Shown piece by piece: positions 1-8,063 of a DNA stretch of 32,745 nt; within the stretch, counting starts at the first letter, position 1, and the number at the start of each line of letters is the position of its first letter. The notes under the pieces are model-generated. The model was not told where the DNA came from and did no database searches. It saw nothing but the letters and a program-made list of their open reading frames with translations. Location: contig JAITSN010000054.1 of the NCBI GenBank assembly GCA_031287715.1, positions 1 through 32,745 of the forward strand, read 5' to 3'. Position numbers and translations under genes: made by a program. Source of the DNA: Mediterranea sp. (in: CFB group bacteria) (lineage in GTDB: Bacteria > Bacteroidota > Bacteroidia > Bacteroidales > Bacteroidaceae).

Positions 1-916
1 AGGCCAGGTCTTCTGTTTGCGGAAACAAGGAAAACAGCGCCGGAACCGAGAAGATAAGCTGGATAAAAACAAGCACGTACCGGGCCAGATTAGCAAAGAA
101 GATCAGGATGTGCACCTGCTTTTGCGTGTCGAACAATTCGTAGTCGCGGATAGAAATGGCCTTCAGCCTGGAATCTTTCAGCTGCATGATGCGCTTCTTC
201 CCCCGCCTGTATAGCCACGATGTGCCCCAGATCAACACCCCTTGCAAGGCGATGACAAGGATAAAAAGGAGTACCCTCTTGAGCAGCTGCGCCAGCCCGT
301 ACTCCTTTTGCAGCTCATAGAGCTTGTTCACAACAACCAGGCGCTTATCGGCCGCCAGCTGATCGCGCGTCGTGTTCTCCCAAAGCCCGTCGAGATCCGT
401 AAACGAAGCAATAACTTTATCCTTATACATAAGCTCGGTGGTAATATCGGTACTTTCGATATACACCGAATCGGGGTCTAATGCAAATTGTTTGCCCAGC
501 GAAAGTATCATGCCCGCCACGCTGCCGGCCCTTACCTTGGGCGAAACGCCGCCGCGCCTGGCATAAATAGAGTACAGCGTGTCGCCTTCCACCACCACGG
601 GAGTGGCCACAGTCACCCTCCGCAACGAGTCGATGCGCTGTTTGCCCTGCGCCTTTTTCAAGGAATCGGTAACAAGCGCCGCCGTTCGCAGCATCTCCAT
701 CTCCATGCGAAGATTCATCTCATTGATGCGGGCCTCTTCCAAAGCACGTTGCATCCGGACTATCTTTGCCGAATCGGTTGATACGGCAAACGTATCCTGC
801 CGCACCATATCCGGATTGACCGTACCGGCAGGCAGAATATTTTCCAATTGTGCGTTGATCCGGCCGCCAAGGAAAATTGTAGCCGACAACATGATGAACA
901 ACATACTCTTTCTCAT
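1..916 (-). CDS. MscS-family mechanosensitive channel, 5' part only
   Basis: An open frame starts at ATG 916 and runs off the left edge, so about 305 N-terminal residues are visible and the C-terminus is missing. It begins with a signal peptide (MRKSMLFIMLSATIFLGG, then a likely cut near INAQ). A periplasmic region of about 180 residues follows, containing GDTLYSIYARRGGVSP. Two hydrophobic segments come next: one around LLKRVLLFILVIALQGVLIW, and one around ILIFFANLARYVLVFIQLIF close to the edge. This arrangement is typical of the extended MscS channels of Bacteroidetes, which release solutes from the cell when membrane tension rises. The pore helix and beta domain would lie outside the window, so the family call rests on the N-terminal half alone. 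The gene is divergent from ribF, across a 545-bp spacer. Confidence 0.72.
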   Translation of the reverse strand, partial: MRKSMLFIMLSATIFLGGRINAQLENILPAGTVNPDMVRQDTFAVSTDSAKIVRMQRALEEARINEMNLRMEMEMLRTAALVTDSLKKAQGKQRIDSLRRVTVATPVVVEGDTLYSIYARRGGVSPKVRAGSVAGMILSLGKQFALDPDSVYIESTDITTELMYKDKVIASFTDLDGLWENTTRDQLAADKRLVVVNKLYELQKEYGLAQLLKRVLLFILVIALQGVLIWGTSWLYRRGKKRIMQLKDSRLKAISIRDYELFDTQKQVHILIFFANLARYVLVFIQLIFSVPALFSLFPQTEDLA

Positions 917-956
917 AAACAATGCGCTTTTTGATACTTAATAGAAATAATTCGGT

Positions 957-964
957 CAAACATA
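957..964 (-). promoter_or_regulatory. Possible -7 box for the MscS gene
   Basis: On the minus strand TATGTTTG matches the Bacteroidetes TAnnTTTG -7 consensus about 40 bp before the ATG at 916. No good TTTG box lies at the 19-bp spacing. A TTG occurs 16 bp upstream, so only half of the promoter is supported. Confidence 0.4.
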
Positions 965-1139
965 CGCAATATTCTTGAAACAACGACAGGCGTACCGTTT
1001 TCTTTTATCGTTCGCTTTACAGAAACAAAGCCCTCTGCGCGTCTTTTGAAAGAACGTTTGGGCTTCCCGGAAATCATAAAACAAAAAGGTTATTATATAT
1101 AGGAAGAAGTTATAGCTTAACTAAACGATATTCGATGAA

Positions 1140-1303
1140 ACGTTATTTTTCGTGAAAACGGGGCTTTCTACTACTCGAAAATGCCATTCTTTGTAAAAAT
1201 GACGCTTTCTACTACTCGAAAATGATATTTTTCGTGAAAATGATGCTTTCTACTACTCGAAATAAATATTTTTCGTGAAAACGGAGCTTTCTACTACTCG
1301 AAA
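1140..1303. repeat. Four tandem 41-bp repeats with hairpin cores
   Basis: Four units lie at 1140-1180, 1181-1221, 1222-1262 and 1263-1303, with an exact 41-bp period. The last 18 bp of every unit are identical (GCTTTCTACTACTCGAAA). The first 23 bp vary but keep a TTTCGTGAAA-like near-palindrome in three units. Inside the core, TTTC and GAAA can pair across TACTACTC. In the last unit the arms extend to GCTTTC and GAAAGC. A period of 41 is not a multiple of three, so this is not a coding repeat. It fills the spacer between the divergent MscS and ribF genes. Confidence 0.9.
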
Positions 1304-1304
1304 G

Positions 1305-1318
1305 CGCTGTCCACAGCG
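1305..1318. repeat. Short palindrome CGCTGT-CC-ACAGCG
   Basis: A perfect 6-bp inverted repeat with a 2-base centre follows directly after the 41-bp repeats. Such a tight centre suits a dimeric protein-binding site better than an RNA hairpin. A second, weaker inverted repeat (TCATAT-TGAT-ATATGA) lies at 1383-1398. The remaining spacer up to 1461 is AT-rich and shows no clear promoter for ribF. Confidence 0.4.
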
Positions 1319-1461
1319 ATGGGAATACTGTACATACGTGGCGAAGATGTTGATAAACCCTTTTTTTATCGTTGCAACAAAGTCATATTGATATATGAAA
1401 TGATCATATGGTATACGTTTAATATTGTATTTTTATCGCCGAATTTAAAAACTTATAACGT

Positions 1462-2385
1462 ATGATTCCGGATAATGGCATGAACGCACCAAGGCCGCGT
1501 ATGGCCGCCATCGGCTTTTTCGACGGCGTGCATCTGGGGCACCGGTACCTGATCGAGCAGGTCGGGCGGGAGGCTGCGGCAAGGGGATATGCTCCGGCGC
1601 TGGTGACGTTTCCCACGCATCCCCGCAAGGTAATAAACGCCGGATATACGCCGGAGCTACTGACTTCGTGCGACGAGAAGATCCGGTTGCTCGAAGCAGC
1701 TGGCGCCGGCTGCTGCTTGCTGCTGGAGTTCACCCCCGATATGTCGCGCCTCACGGCTTACGACTTTATGCGTTCCGTCCTCAAGGAGCGCTATGCCATA
1801 CGCGGGCTGGTTGTCGGGCACGACCACCGGTTCGGACGCAACCGCAGCGAAGGATTCGACGACTATCTGCTGTACGGACGGGAGCTGGGCATCGAGGTGA
1901 TCCGCGCACAGGCGCTTGTGACGAACGGGGTGACGGTTAGCTCTTCTGGGATCCGCCGTTTGCTGCACGCCGGCGATGTAGCGCTGGCCGCGCGGTATCT
2001 GGGATACGAATATGCGCTGGAGGGAACGGTGACGGGCGGCTATCGAGTGGGACGGACGATCGGCTTCCCTACGGCTAACTTGCAGCCGGACGATCCGGAC
2101 AAGCTGATCCCCGCCGATGGTGTTTACGCCGTCAGGGTGACGGTTGGCGGCGCGGTTTACGCCGGGATGATGAACATCGGCCGCCGCCCTACGCTGCACA
2201 ACGGATGCGACCGCAGCTTGGAGGTGCACATCCTCCGGTTCCGGGCCGACATATACGGTTGCCCTATCCGTATCGCCTTTGCCGGACGGATCCGTTCCGA
2301 AAAGAAATTCGCCGACAAAGCACAGCTGGCCGAACAACTGGCCGAAGACGCCCTCGCGGCAAGCAAGCTCTTATTATCACTTTAA
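1462..2385 (+). CDS. ribF: Bifunctional riboflavin kinase / FAD synthetase
   Basis: RibF phosphorylates riboflavin to FMN and adenylates FMN to FAD in the cytoplasm. The N-terminal nucleotidyltransferase domain is marked by GFFDGVHLGH at residues 18-27 and later by the SSSGIRRLL segment typical of FAD synthetases. The C-terminal kinase domain is marked by GYRVGRTIGFPTANL at about residues 193-207. The length of 307 residues is normal for the family. A TAA stop lies in frame just upstream (TTA TAA CGT ATG), so the start cannot be earlier. The stretch before the first motif is a little shorter than in many RibF proteins. The CPBP protease gene follows after 13 bp, so the two are probably co-transcribed. 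Confidence 0.96.
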   Translation: MIPDNGMNAPRPRMAAIGFFDGVHLGHRYLIEQVGREAAARGYAPALVTFPTHPRKVINAGYTPELLTSCDEKIRLLEAAGAGCCLLLEFTPDMSRLTAYDFMRSVLKERYAIRGLVVGHDHRFGRNRSEGFDDYLLYGRELGIEVIRAQALVTNGVTVSSSGIRRLLHAGDVALAARYLGYEYALEGTVTGGYRVGRTIGFPTANLQPDDPDKLIPADGVYAVRVTVGGAVYAGMMNIGRRPTLHNGCDRSLEVHILRFRADIYGCPIRIAFAGRIRSEKKFADKAQLAEQLAEDALAASKLLLSL

Positions 2386-2398
2386 AATCCTATACTTT

Positions 2399-3157
2399 AT
2401 GAAAACTGCTGTAAAACTTATACTGATCTACTTTGGCCTCCAACTCTTTTCGGCTATCGTCGTACTGACTCTCACGTTTGTTTATAACCGGGTCCAAGGC
2501 AACCCTCCCGGGAGTATAGACATGGTTGCCCCCGCGCTGATCCTGAGCTTTATCCTGATGGGGATTTATCTGTGGAAAGCGGGATATATCAGGACGGACA
2601 AACAGACCTGGTCGCCTGTTTCGCCGGTTTACCTGGGGTTTGCCATGCTGGCTTGCTTGAGCGCCGTACTGATAATTGAGTACATGCAGAGCCTGATGCC
2701 GGAACTGCCTAACCTGATGGAGGGCACCCTCGACGCCCTGCAATCCAGCTGGCTGGGCATCGCCTCTATCGCCCTGTTTGGCCCGGTGATTGAGGAGCTG
2801 ATCTTCCGCGGGGCGATAACGCCTGTGCTGTTGAGGCGATACAGCCCGACGAAGGCCATCGTCCTGTCGGCCCTTGCTTTTGGAATATTCCATATCAATC
2901 CGGCACAAGTCATAACCGCCGCGCTCATTGGCTTGCTCCTGGGATGGATCTATTACCGGACGGCGAGCCTCATTCCCTGTATCCTGATCCATGTGATCAA
3001 CAACAGCCTTTCCGTCTATCTGAGCCTGACCTACCCGCAGGCGGAATACATGCGGGATATATTTACCGGCGACGTTTACTACTGTTTGCTGGCGGCATCT
3101 GTGGTGGCCCTCGCCGGCTCTATCTTGTGGATGCGGCGGGAAAAACACATGGAATAG
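2399..3157 (+). CDS. CPBP family intramembrane glutamic endopeptidase
   Basis: This is a 252-residue multi-pass membrane protein of the CPBP (ABI/CaaX-like) protease family. The three family motifs are present: EELIFRG with the paired catalytic glutamates, FGIFHINP with a histidine, and HVINNS with the final His/Asn. About six to eight hydrophobic segments can be seen. ATG 2399 was chosen because it begins MKTAVKLILIYFG, a natural first membrane helix. A longer in-frame start at 2279 would overlap ribF by more than 100 bp. Substrates of bacterial CPBP proteases are mostly unknown, so none is assigned. The gene follows ribF by 13 bp. Confidence 0.9.
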   Translation: MKTAVKLILIYFGLQLFSAIVVLTLTFVYNRVQGNPPGSIDMVAPALILSFILMGIYLWKAGYIRTDKQTWSPVSPVYLGFAMLACLSAVLIIEYMQSLMPELPNLMEGTLDALQSSWLGIASIALFGPVIEELIFRGAITPVLLRRYSPTKAIVLSALAFGIFHINPAQVITAALIGLLLGWIYYRTASLIPCILIHVINNSLSVYLSLTYPQAEYMRDIFTGDVYYCLLAASVVALAGSILWMRREKHME

Positions 3158-3181
3158 GTAGGGAAAGAAACCGGAATTATT

Positions 3182-3189
3182 TAAATTTG
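3182..3189 (+). promoter_or_regulatory. Possible -7 box for the small helical protein
   Basis: TAAATTTG fits the TAnnTTTG consensus 25 bp before the ATG at 3215. No TTTG box sits 19 bp upstream of it (the bases there are TAGG), so the small gene may instead be transcribed from the ribF promoter. Confidence 0.35.
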
Positions 3190-3214
3190 CCCTGAATGAT
3201 ATAAAAAACAAGTT

Positions 3215-3514
3215 ATGAATATGCAAGAAGAACTCAATCGTTGGAAAGACAGTTTTAGAGCTGCTAAAACGCCGGAAGAAAAAGCCGAGCACGAAAGATT
3301 GTTTCAGATATTCCTTGACAGTCTATCCTCTGCCGAAAGTAAAGAATTTGCCCGTGTTTTTTGCATGGGTTTTAAAGAGACGGTAGAACGATATGAAAGG
3401 GTTTTAGATCCTGAAGAAAGATCTAAAGAGGTTCTCGATCTGCTCGATGGCATACGAAGCCAGTTGGTTTTAGAACTTAAAGAAAGGCCTGAAGAGGGTA
3501 CGAATGAACATTAA
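3215..3514 (+). CDS. Small charged helical protein, unknown function
   Basis: A 99-residue protein that I do not recognise. It is rich in Glu, Lys and Arg, has one cysteine (in FCMGFKE), and no signal peptide or membrane segment. It is predicted by eye to be almost entirely alpha-helical and could form a coiled coil or helical bundle. The start ATG 3215 follows an AT-rich leader; a second ATG two codons later is an alternative. It sits 57 bp after the CPBP gene on the same strand and is followed by a strong terminator, so it is probably the last gene of the ribF unit. Codon use looks protein-like and no better frame overlaps it. Confidence 0.7.
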   Translation: MNMQEELNRWKDSFRAAKTPEEKAEHERLFQIFLDSLSSAESKEFARVFCMGFKETVERYERVLDPEERSKEVLDLLDGIRSQLVLELKERPEEGTNEH

Positions 3515-3599
3515 ATCCGGATTTCGTAAATGACAGGAGGCATACGGGGAATTCCTACCGGCCTTATACTTGATAACAGTAGCATTTCACACAGTAGTT

Positions 3600-3633
3600 A
3601 AAGAGCTTCCACGAATTGGAAGCTCTTTTTTTT
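3600..3633. terminator. Strong hairpin terminator between convergent genes
   Basis: A perfect 12-bp stem (AAAGAGCTTCCA and TGGAAGCTCTTT) with loop CGAAT is followed by a run of T to 3633. It ends the plus-strand ribF unit. Read on the minus strand the hairpin begins a few bases after the glycosidase stop, but the T-run is only three long, so termination in that direction may be weaker. The stretch 3515-3599 holds nothing else that I can see. Confidence 0.9.
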
Positions 3634-3641
3634 CCTCTCCG

Positions 3642-5777
3642 TCACGGCATAGGCTTTAGCCCTTCCCAAACCACATCCCATTGGCCGTCTTTGGGGAAGC
3701 CGGGGTTGGGGATGCTGTTGCCGTCCCAACCGGCGCACATCATGGCAATGGCGGTCAGCAGGCCGCCGTTTCCCGGGAGATATGCGCGCAGGCGATCGTC
3801 CTGGTAGTTGTGGCCGTTGATCAAGTAGGTATTTGTGCGCTCATCTTTCAGCAAGGCGTCTATGGCTTTTTGCGGATCGCCAAGCCGGGCGGCGCACATC
3901 GCCGTCATCGGATAATCCCACCCCCATGTTTCGTTCCAATTCCAGTGGTTCCAGATCCAATCCAAGGTGGTTTTCATCGTATCGGGATTGACGAGCTTGC
4001 TTGCCGGCAGGATGCCCAGCGCGCCAAGTACGGCGGGGTGGTCGGAAGTGAATCTGGGATTGGTGTACGTATCTATCGCGTCTTCCGAAGCTAAATAGAG
4101 TCCGTCCCGATCGGCCAGCGGCGATAGCTTGTCGATCAGTTCGTCCCATTGGGGATTGCGTTCCTTGCCGGCGCGTTCCCTCCATTGCTGGGCGATGGAC
4201 AGGGCGTAGTGCCAATAGGCAAGTTCGAAGGGGGGATTGATGGTTTCGGAGGCCCGCAGGGTTTCTTGCGCAGGGATGATGCCTTTGAGCACGTAGCGGC
4301 CGGCTTGCTCGTCGCGGGTAGCGAATGAAGCCATGAATTCGGCTGTTTGTTCTACCAGATGCCCGTATTTGCGTATGATCTTGTGGTCCGGCCGGTTGCG
4401 GTAGAGCAGTTCGGCCAGGTAGATCGGATGAGGTTGTTGCCAGATCAGGAACGAGCCTACCTTGGAGGGTGCCTCGCCGCCTGACGGGTCGGTCATCTTC
4501 ATCCAGCGTACGCCTGCAAATCCCTGGCGGCCGGCAATGTCCTTGGCTACCGGATAAGCCCGGTCGTACCACTCCAAGCTGCGCTCGAGCAGGTGGCCGC
4601 GATCCCACAGCGCAAAGTGCGCGGCGTGCCACCAGTGCATCTCCAGATGGAATTTGCCGTACCAGCTGTTGTAGGTCAGCCCCGTTTCCTGCGGAGGATA
4701 TACGCCGGAGCACTGGATGGCCGTCAGGTATTGCGACAGGATGACCCGGCGCTCCAGTTCGCGGGCGCGTTTATCGGTACATTTGGAGAAATCAATGGCG
4801 CCGCCCTGCTGCCAGAACTCCTGCCGGTATGCGGAAGCGGCGGCAAAGGCCTCATCCACAGATGCCGTTTGGGAGGGATGGTTTTCCGAGAACGTGCAGG
4901 TAAATTCAAACGACTTGCTTGTTCTTGGATAAATAAGGAAGTCATGCGGCGCACATTCGCTGAAGGCGAACGGTTCGGGGCTTTGAAACGCCACGTAATA
5001 GACCGTTTGGTCCAGCGTGCGTTTCAGTACCAGCGTAAAGGAGTCCCGGTATGCGACATCGGTCTTGTGCTTCTCGCCGGAGCTCCGGTCGGTGGCGTCG
5101 TCCGTATGGTTTCCCGTGGGATAGGGGAATTTCAGACTGAGCCTCATGCTTTCGTGACCGATCAGCCCGGATTGTATCCGCACCGCCAGCTGATCTTTCG
5201 TGGGATGAACGGCGGTTTGCACGCACACCGGGTCTGCGCCGATATTGAACCGGCTATCGATCACCCCTTCCCAAAGGTTCAGCTTTTGGCGGACTTGGGT
5301 TATCCGGTCGGCCGGCAGTGGCTTGCCCTGCCCGTCGCTTAGGTCGAAGCCAACGTATCCCAGGTGCAGCCGGTGGGGGTTGGCACGTAAGTAGTTGGCC
5401 GCATCCCGTTGCCGGCCCGGCCGGTCGAACTGAACGGCGTAAGGCTCGTCCCAACCCCTGAAATTATACTTTCCCAGCGTTTCTTGGAGCTTGTACTCCT
5501 CTTTGTTGGGGAAGCTGTGCCAGCCCCAATTGGACTGTGTGCCCAGCGGGATGCCGCCGGCATATATTCCGGGGTAGCTTTGCAGGCCCGTGGCATCCAC
5601 GGTGAAGGCGAAGTTCCCGTTCCCTACCGACAGGGACGAGAGCGGCTCGAACGCCGTCACTTCCGGATTGTTTCTGCCGACTAAGGCGGAGCGGTTTATT
5701 TTTTCAGACCGGGTCTCGTTGCACGAAGCTGCCAGAATAATCATAGCGGCATAAAGCAGGTGTTTCCACTTTTTCAT
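3642..5777 (-). CDS. Lipoprotein with GH65-like (alpha/alpha)6 glycosidase fold
   Basis: A 711-residue protein with a lipoprotein signal (MKKWKHLLYAAMIILAASC, lipid cysteine 19), so it is probably anchored in the envelope. The N-terminal half (about 40-320) looks like the beta-sandwich domain that precedes the catalytic barrel in clan GH-L type enzymes. The C-terminal half is helical. It has GKFHLEMHWWHAAHF at 374-388, PAQE at 502-505 and NPPFELAYWHYAL at 514-526, which resemble active-site segments of GH65-like enzymes. Glu505 is a candidate general acid, by analogy only. Substrate cannot be read from the sequence. No SusC/SusD pair or sulfatase is nearby. The gene lies 17 bp downstream of the acyl-CoA synthetase gene and could share its transcript. 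Confidence 0.72.
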   Translation of the reverse strand: MKKWKHLLYAAMIILAASCNETRSEKINRSALVGRNNPEVTAFEPLSSLSVGNGNFAFTVDATGLQSYPGIYAGGIPLGTQSNWGWHSFPNKEEYKLQETLGKYNFRGWDEPYAVQFDRPGRQRDAANYLRANPHRLHLGYVGFDLSDGQGKPLPADRITQVRQKLNLWEGVIDSRFNIGADPVCVQTAVHPTKDQLAVRIQSGLIGHESMRLSLKFPYPTGNHTDDATDRSSGEKHKTDVAYRDSFTLVLKRTLDQTVYYVAFQSPEPFAFSECAPHDFLIYPRTSKSFEFTCTFSENHPSQTASVDEAFAAASAYRQEFWQQGGAIDFSKCTDKRARELERRVILSQYLTAIQCSGVYPPQETGLTYNSWYGKFHLEMHWWHAAHFALWDRGHLLERSLEWYDRAYPVAKDIAGRQGFAGVRWMKMTDPSGGEAPSKVGSFLIWQQPHPIYLAELLYRNRPDHKIIRKYGHLVEQTAEFMASFATRDEQAGRYVLKGIIPAQETLRASETINPPFELAYWHYALSIAQQWRERAGKERNPQWDELIDKLSPLADRDGLYLASEDAIDTYTNPRFTSDHPAVLGALGILPASKLVNPDTMKTTLDWIWNHWNWNETWGWDYPMTAMCAARLGDPQKAIDALLKDERTNTYLINGHNYQDDRLRAYLPGNGGLLTAIAMMCAGWDGNSIPNPGFPKDGQWDVVWEGLKPMP

Positions 5778-5786
5778 AAGGCAATA

Positions 5787-5814
5787 GTAAATGATTAATT
5801 GTCAATTGTCAATT
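5787..5814. repeat. AT-rich dispersed repeat overlapping a gene end
   Basis: GTAAATGATTAAT (5787-5799) joins two and a half copies of AATTGTC (to 5814). The 13-mer recurs exactly at 31428-31440. The 18-mer AATTGTCAATTGTCAATT recurs with one mismatch at 20821-20838. The repeat covers the last codons and the stop of the acyl-CoA synthetase gene. Confidence 0.8.
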
Positions 5815-7873
5815 CTTTCTCTATTCGTATGCGGGCATCTACGGCGATGACTTCTTTTTCTGTGGCCAGCAGGGGGTTGATGTCCATTTCTTTGATTTCT
5901 GTGGCGAAGCGCAGGAGGGTGGAGAGGCGCACGATGATTTCGGCGAACTTGTTTTCGTTGACTCCTTTGCGGCCGCGCGTGCCTTGGATGATCCGGTATG
6001 CGCGAAGGGAGCGGATCATGGAGCGGGCTTCTTCGTAAGAGAGGGGCGCCAGGCCGGAGGAGATGTCTTTGAGGACTTCGACGAAGATGCCGCCAAGGCC
6101 GCAAAGGACTACGTGGCCGAAGGTTTCTTCGTATTTTGCGCCGACGAAGAGTTCGGTTCCTTTTAGCATGGGCTGCACCATGACGGCGCTGGTTCCGGGT
6201 ATTTGCATCATGCGGTCGAACTCCAGCGCGAGGTGTTGCTTGCCGGTGATGTTGAGGGTGACGCCGTCAACGTCTGATTTGTGAACGGGGCCAACGGCTT
6301 TGACGACGACGGGGTATCCGATGCGCTGGGCAAAGGCGAGTATTTCGTTCTTGGTACCGGAAACGTACTCGTCGACGATGGGGATGCCTGCCGAGCGGAG
6401 GAGGTCTTGTACGTGGTTGGGGGCGATGTAGCCGTCTTCGGGGATGGAATCGATGATCCGGCGGATGCGGGGGATGTCTACGCCAAACAGTTCGATTTCA
6501 TGGGTTGCCGGGCGCGGGGCGTTCATGATGCGGGAGAGAGCTGTTCCGAGCGTTACTTCGTCGGCGAAGTTGACGTGTCCTTTTTTGAGGAATCCGGCTA
6601 CTTCTTTGCCTGCGGTGCTGATGGAGGGGAGGACGGGGAAGATGGGTTTTTTGCCGTCGAGCATCTTGCGGTGGAGTACTTCGTACATGTCGAACATGGT
6701 GACCAGCCCCGGGGTGCCGAAGATGGCCAGGATGGCGTCGATGTTGGCGAATTTGTTTTCGCAGTAGTCGATCACTGTGCCGAGGTGTTCGGGGCTTCCT
6801 GTGGCCAGAATGTCTATCGGGTTGTTTACGGATGCTCCGGGGAGGAGTTTCGCTTTGAGTTCGGCGGCGATGGCGGGTTCGGGTTCGGGAACGTTCAGGC
6901 CGCCTTTGGAAAGGGCGTCGGTAAGCATCACTCCCGGGCCTCCGGCGTGGGTGACGATGGCGAAGTTGCGCCCTTTGAGTTCGGGCAGGGTGAAGATGCA
7001 ACCAACGGTGGCGAGTTCTTCGCGAGAGTAGCAGCGTATGATGCCGGCTTTGCGGAAGAGGGCTTCGACGGCGGCGTCCGAACCGGCGATGGCTCCGGTG
7101 TGCGAGGTGGCGGCGCGGCTTCCGCTCTCGGAGCTTCCTGCTTTGATGGCTGCGATCTTGCATCCTTTGCGGATGAGCGAGGAGGCGTGGAAGAGCAGGC
7201 GGTCGGGGTTCCGGATGCTTTCCATGTAGATGAGTTTGATGGTGGAGTCGGTCTTGGGGTTGAAGGTTTCGTCCATGTGTTGGAGGACGTCTTCGACGCC
7301 GATCTGCCTGGCGTTCCCAACGGACCAGACGGAGTTGAACTGTAGTCCTTTGAGCATTGCCGATTCGAGGATGAATACGGCGGTGGCGCCTGAGCCGGAG
7401 ATGAGGTCTACGCCTTGCGGGTCCAGGCTGGGGATAGGTTGTGTGAACACGCTGTGGTGCCAGGTGTTGAGCAGTCCGATGCAGTTGGGGCCGATGAGCG
7501 CAGCGCCGTATTTGTTTACCGTGTCTAAGATCTGCTGTTCGAGCAATGCGCCTTCGCGGGTTTCTTCACCGAATCCGGCAGAGAGGATGATGAAGGCGCG
7601 GGTTTGCTTGCTGCCGGCAAGTACTTCGACGGCTTCGGGACAGAGAGGGGCAGCGATGGCCAGGATGGCCAGGTCGGTATCGGGGATGTCGCGGACGTTG
7701 GCGTGGGCTGTGATGCCTTGCACTTCTGTTTCTTTGGGATTGACGGCGCGCAGCTCGCCTTTATATCCGCCAAGGATCAGGTTTTTGAGTATGGCTCCGC
7801 CGGGCTTTTGCACGTTATTTGACGCGCCTACCACGACGATGCTTTGGGGTTGAAGGATTTGTTTTGTAATCAT
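5795..7873 (-). CDS. ADP-forming acyl-CoA synthetase, fused alpha-beta type
   Basis: This 692-residue protein belongs to the NDP-forming acyl-CoA synthetases, which turn an acyl-CoA plus ADP and phosphate into the free acid, CoA and ATP. The N-terminal CoA-binding Rossmann domain shows VVVGASNNVQKPG at 13-25 and IGPNCIGLLNT at 127-137. The first phosphohistidine motif is SHTGAIAGSDA with His258. A C-terminal ATP-grasp domain starts near 470 and carries the second histidine in VHKSDVDGV. Both histidines needed for phosphate relay are present, so it should be active. Acetyl-, propionyl- or succinyl-CoA are all possible substrates. The final residues KELTIDN and the stop are encoded inside a dispersed AT-rich repeat. 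Confidence 0.9.
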   Translation of the reverse strand: MITKQILQPQSIVVVGASNNVQKPGGAILKNLILGGYKGELRAVNPKETEVQGITAHANVRDIPDTDLAILAIAAPLCPEAVEVLAGSKQTRAFIILSAGFGEETREGALLEQQILDTVNKYGAALIGPNCIGLLNTWHHSVFTQPIPSLDPQGVDLISGSGATAVFILESAMLKGLQFNSVWSVGNARQIGVEDVLQHMDETFNPKTDSTIKLIYMESIRNPDRLLFHASSLIRKGCKIAAIKAGSSESGSRAATSHTGAIAGSDAAVEALFRKAGIIRCYSREELATVGCIFTLPELKGRNFAIVTHAGGPGVMLTDALSKGGLNVPEPEPAIAAELKAKLLPGASVNNPIDILATGSPEHLGTVIDYCENKFANIDAILAIFGTPGLVTMFDMYEVLHRKMLDGKKPIFPVLPSISTAGKEVAGFLKKGHVNFADEVTLGTALSRIMNAPRPATHEIELFGVDIPRIRRIIDSIPEDGYIAPNHVQDLLRSAGIPIVDEYVSGTKNEILAFAQRIGYPVVVKAVGPVHKSDVDGVTLNITGKQHLALEFDRMMQIPGTSAVMVQPMLKGTELFVGAKYEETFGHVVLCGLGGIFVEVLKDISSGLAPLSYEEARSMIRSLRAYRIIQGTRGRKGVNENKFAEIIVRLSTLLRFATEIKEMDINPLLATEKEVIAVDARIRIEKELTIDN

Positions 7874-7935
7874 AGGATATCAATAAAAAATCAAACCCGC
7901 GCGGCTCATGGTTTCCAGCCGGCTACCAAGACCAT

Positions 7936-7996
7936 GCCTTTGTAGCTACCTTTATAGTGCCTCGGTAGCCACCTTTATAGCGCCTTGGTTTATAGC
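7936..7996. repeat. 23-bp direct repeat, two full copies and a partial one
   Basis: Units at 7936-7958 and 7959-7981 match at 19 of 23 positions (GCCTNNGTAGCNACCTTTATAG). A shortened third unit, GCCTTGGTTTATAGC, occupies 7982-7996. They lie in the 190-bp spacer between the M3 peptidase stop and the synthetase start, both on the minus strand. No promoter with the expected boxes was found in this spacer. Confidence 0.75.
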
Positions 7997-8063
7997 ATGT
8001 TACAATTGGCCTTTTTTTCTTGCGGGCGGTTTGTAATTGTAAGATTTATTCTTAATTTTTTCG

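Noticed and set aside
2390-3292. 300-codon minus-strand frame over the CPBP gene
   Set aside because: It overlaps a membrane protease with all its motifs intact and its own translation looks random.
6281-7345. 354-codon plus-strand frame inside the acyl-CoA synthetase gene
   Set aside because: The product is a Gly/Asp/Phe-rich shadow of a conserved gene on the other strand, without family motifs.
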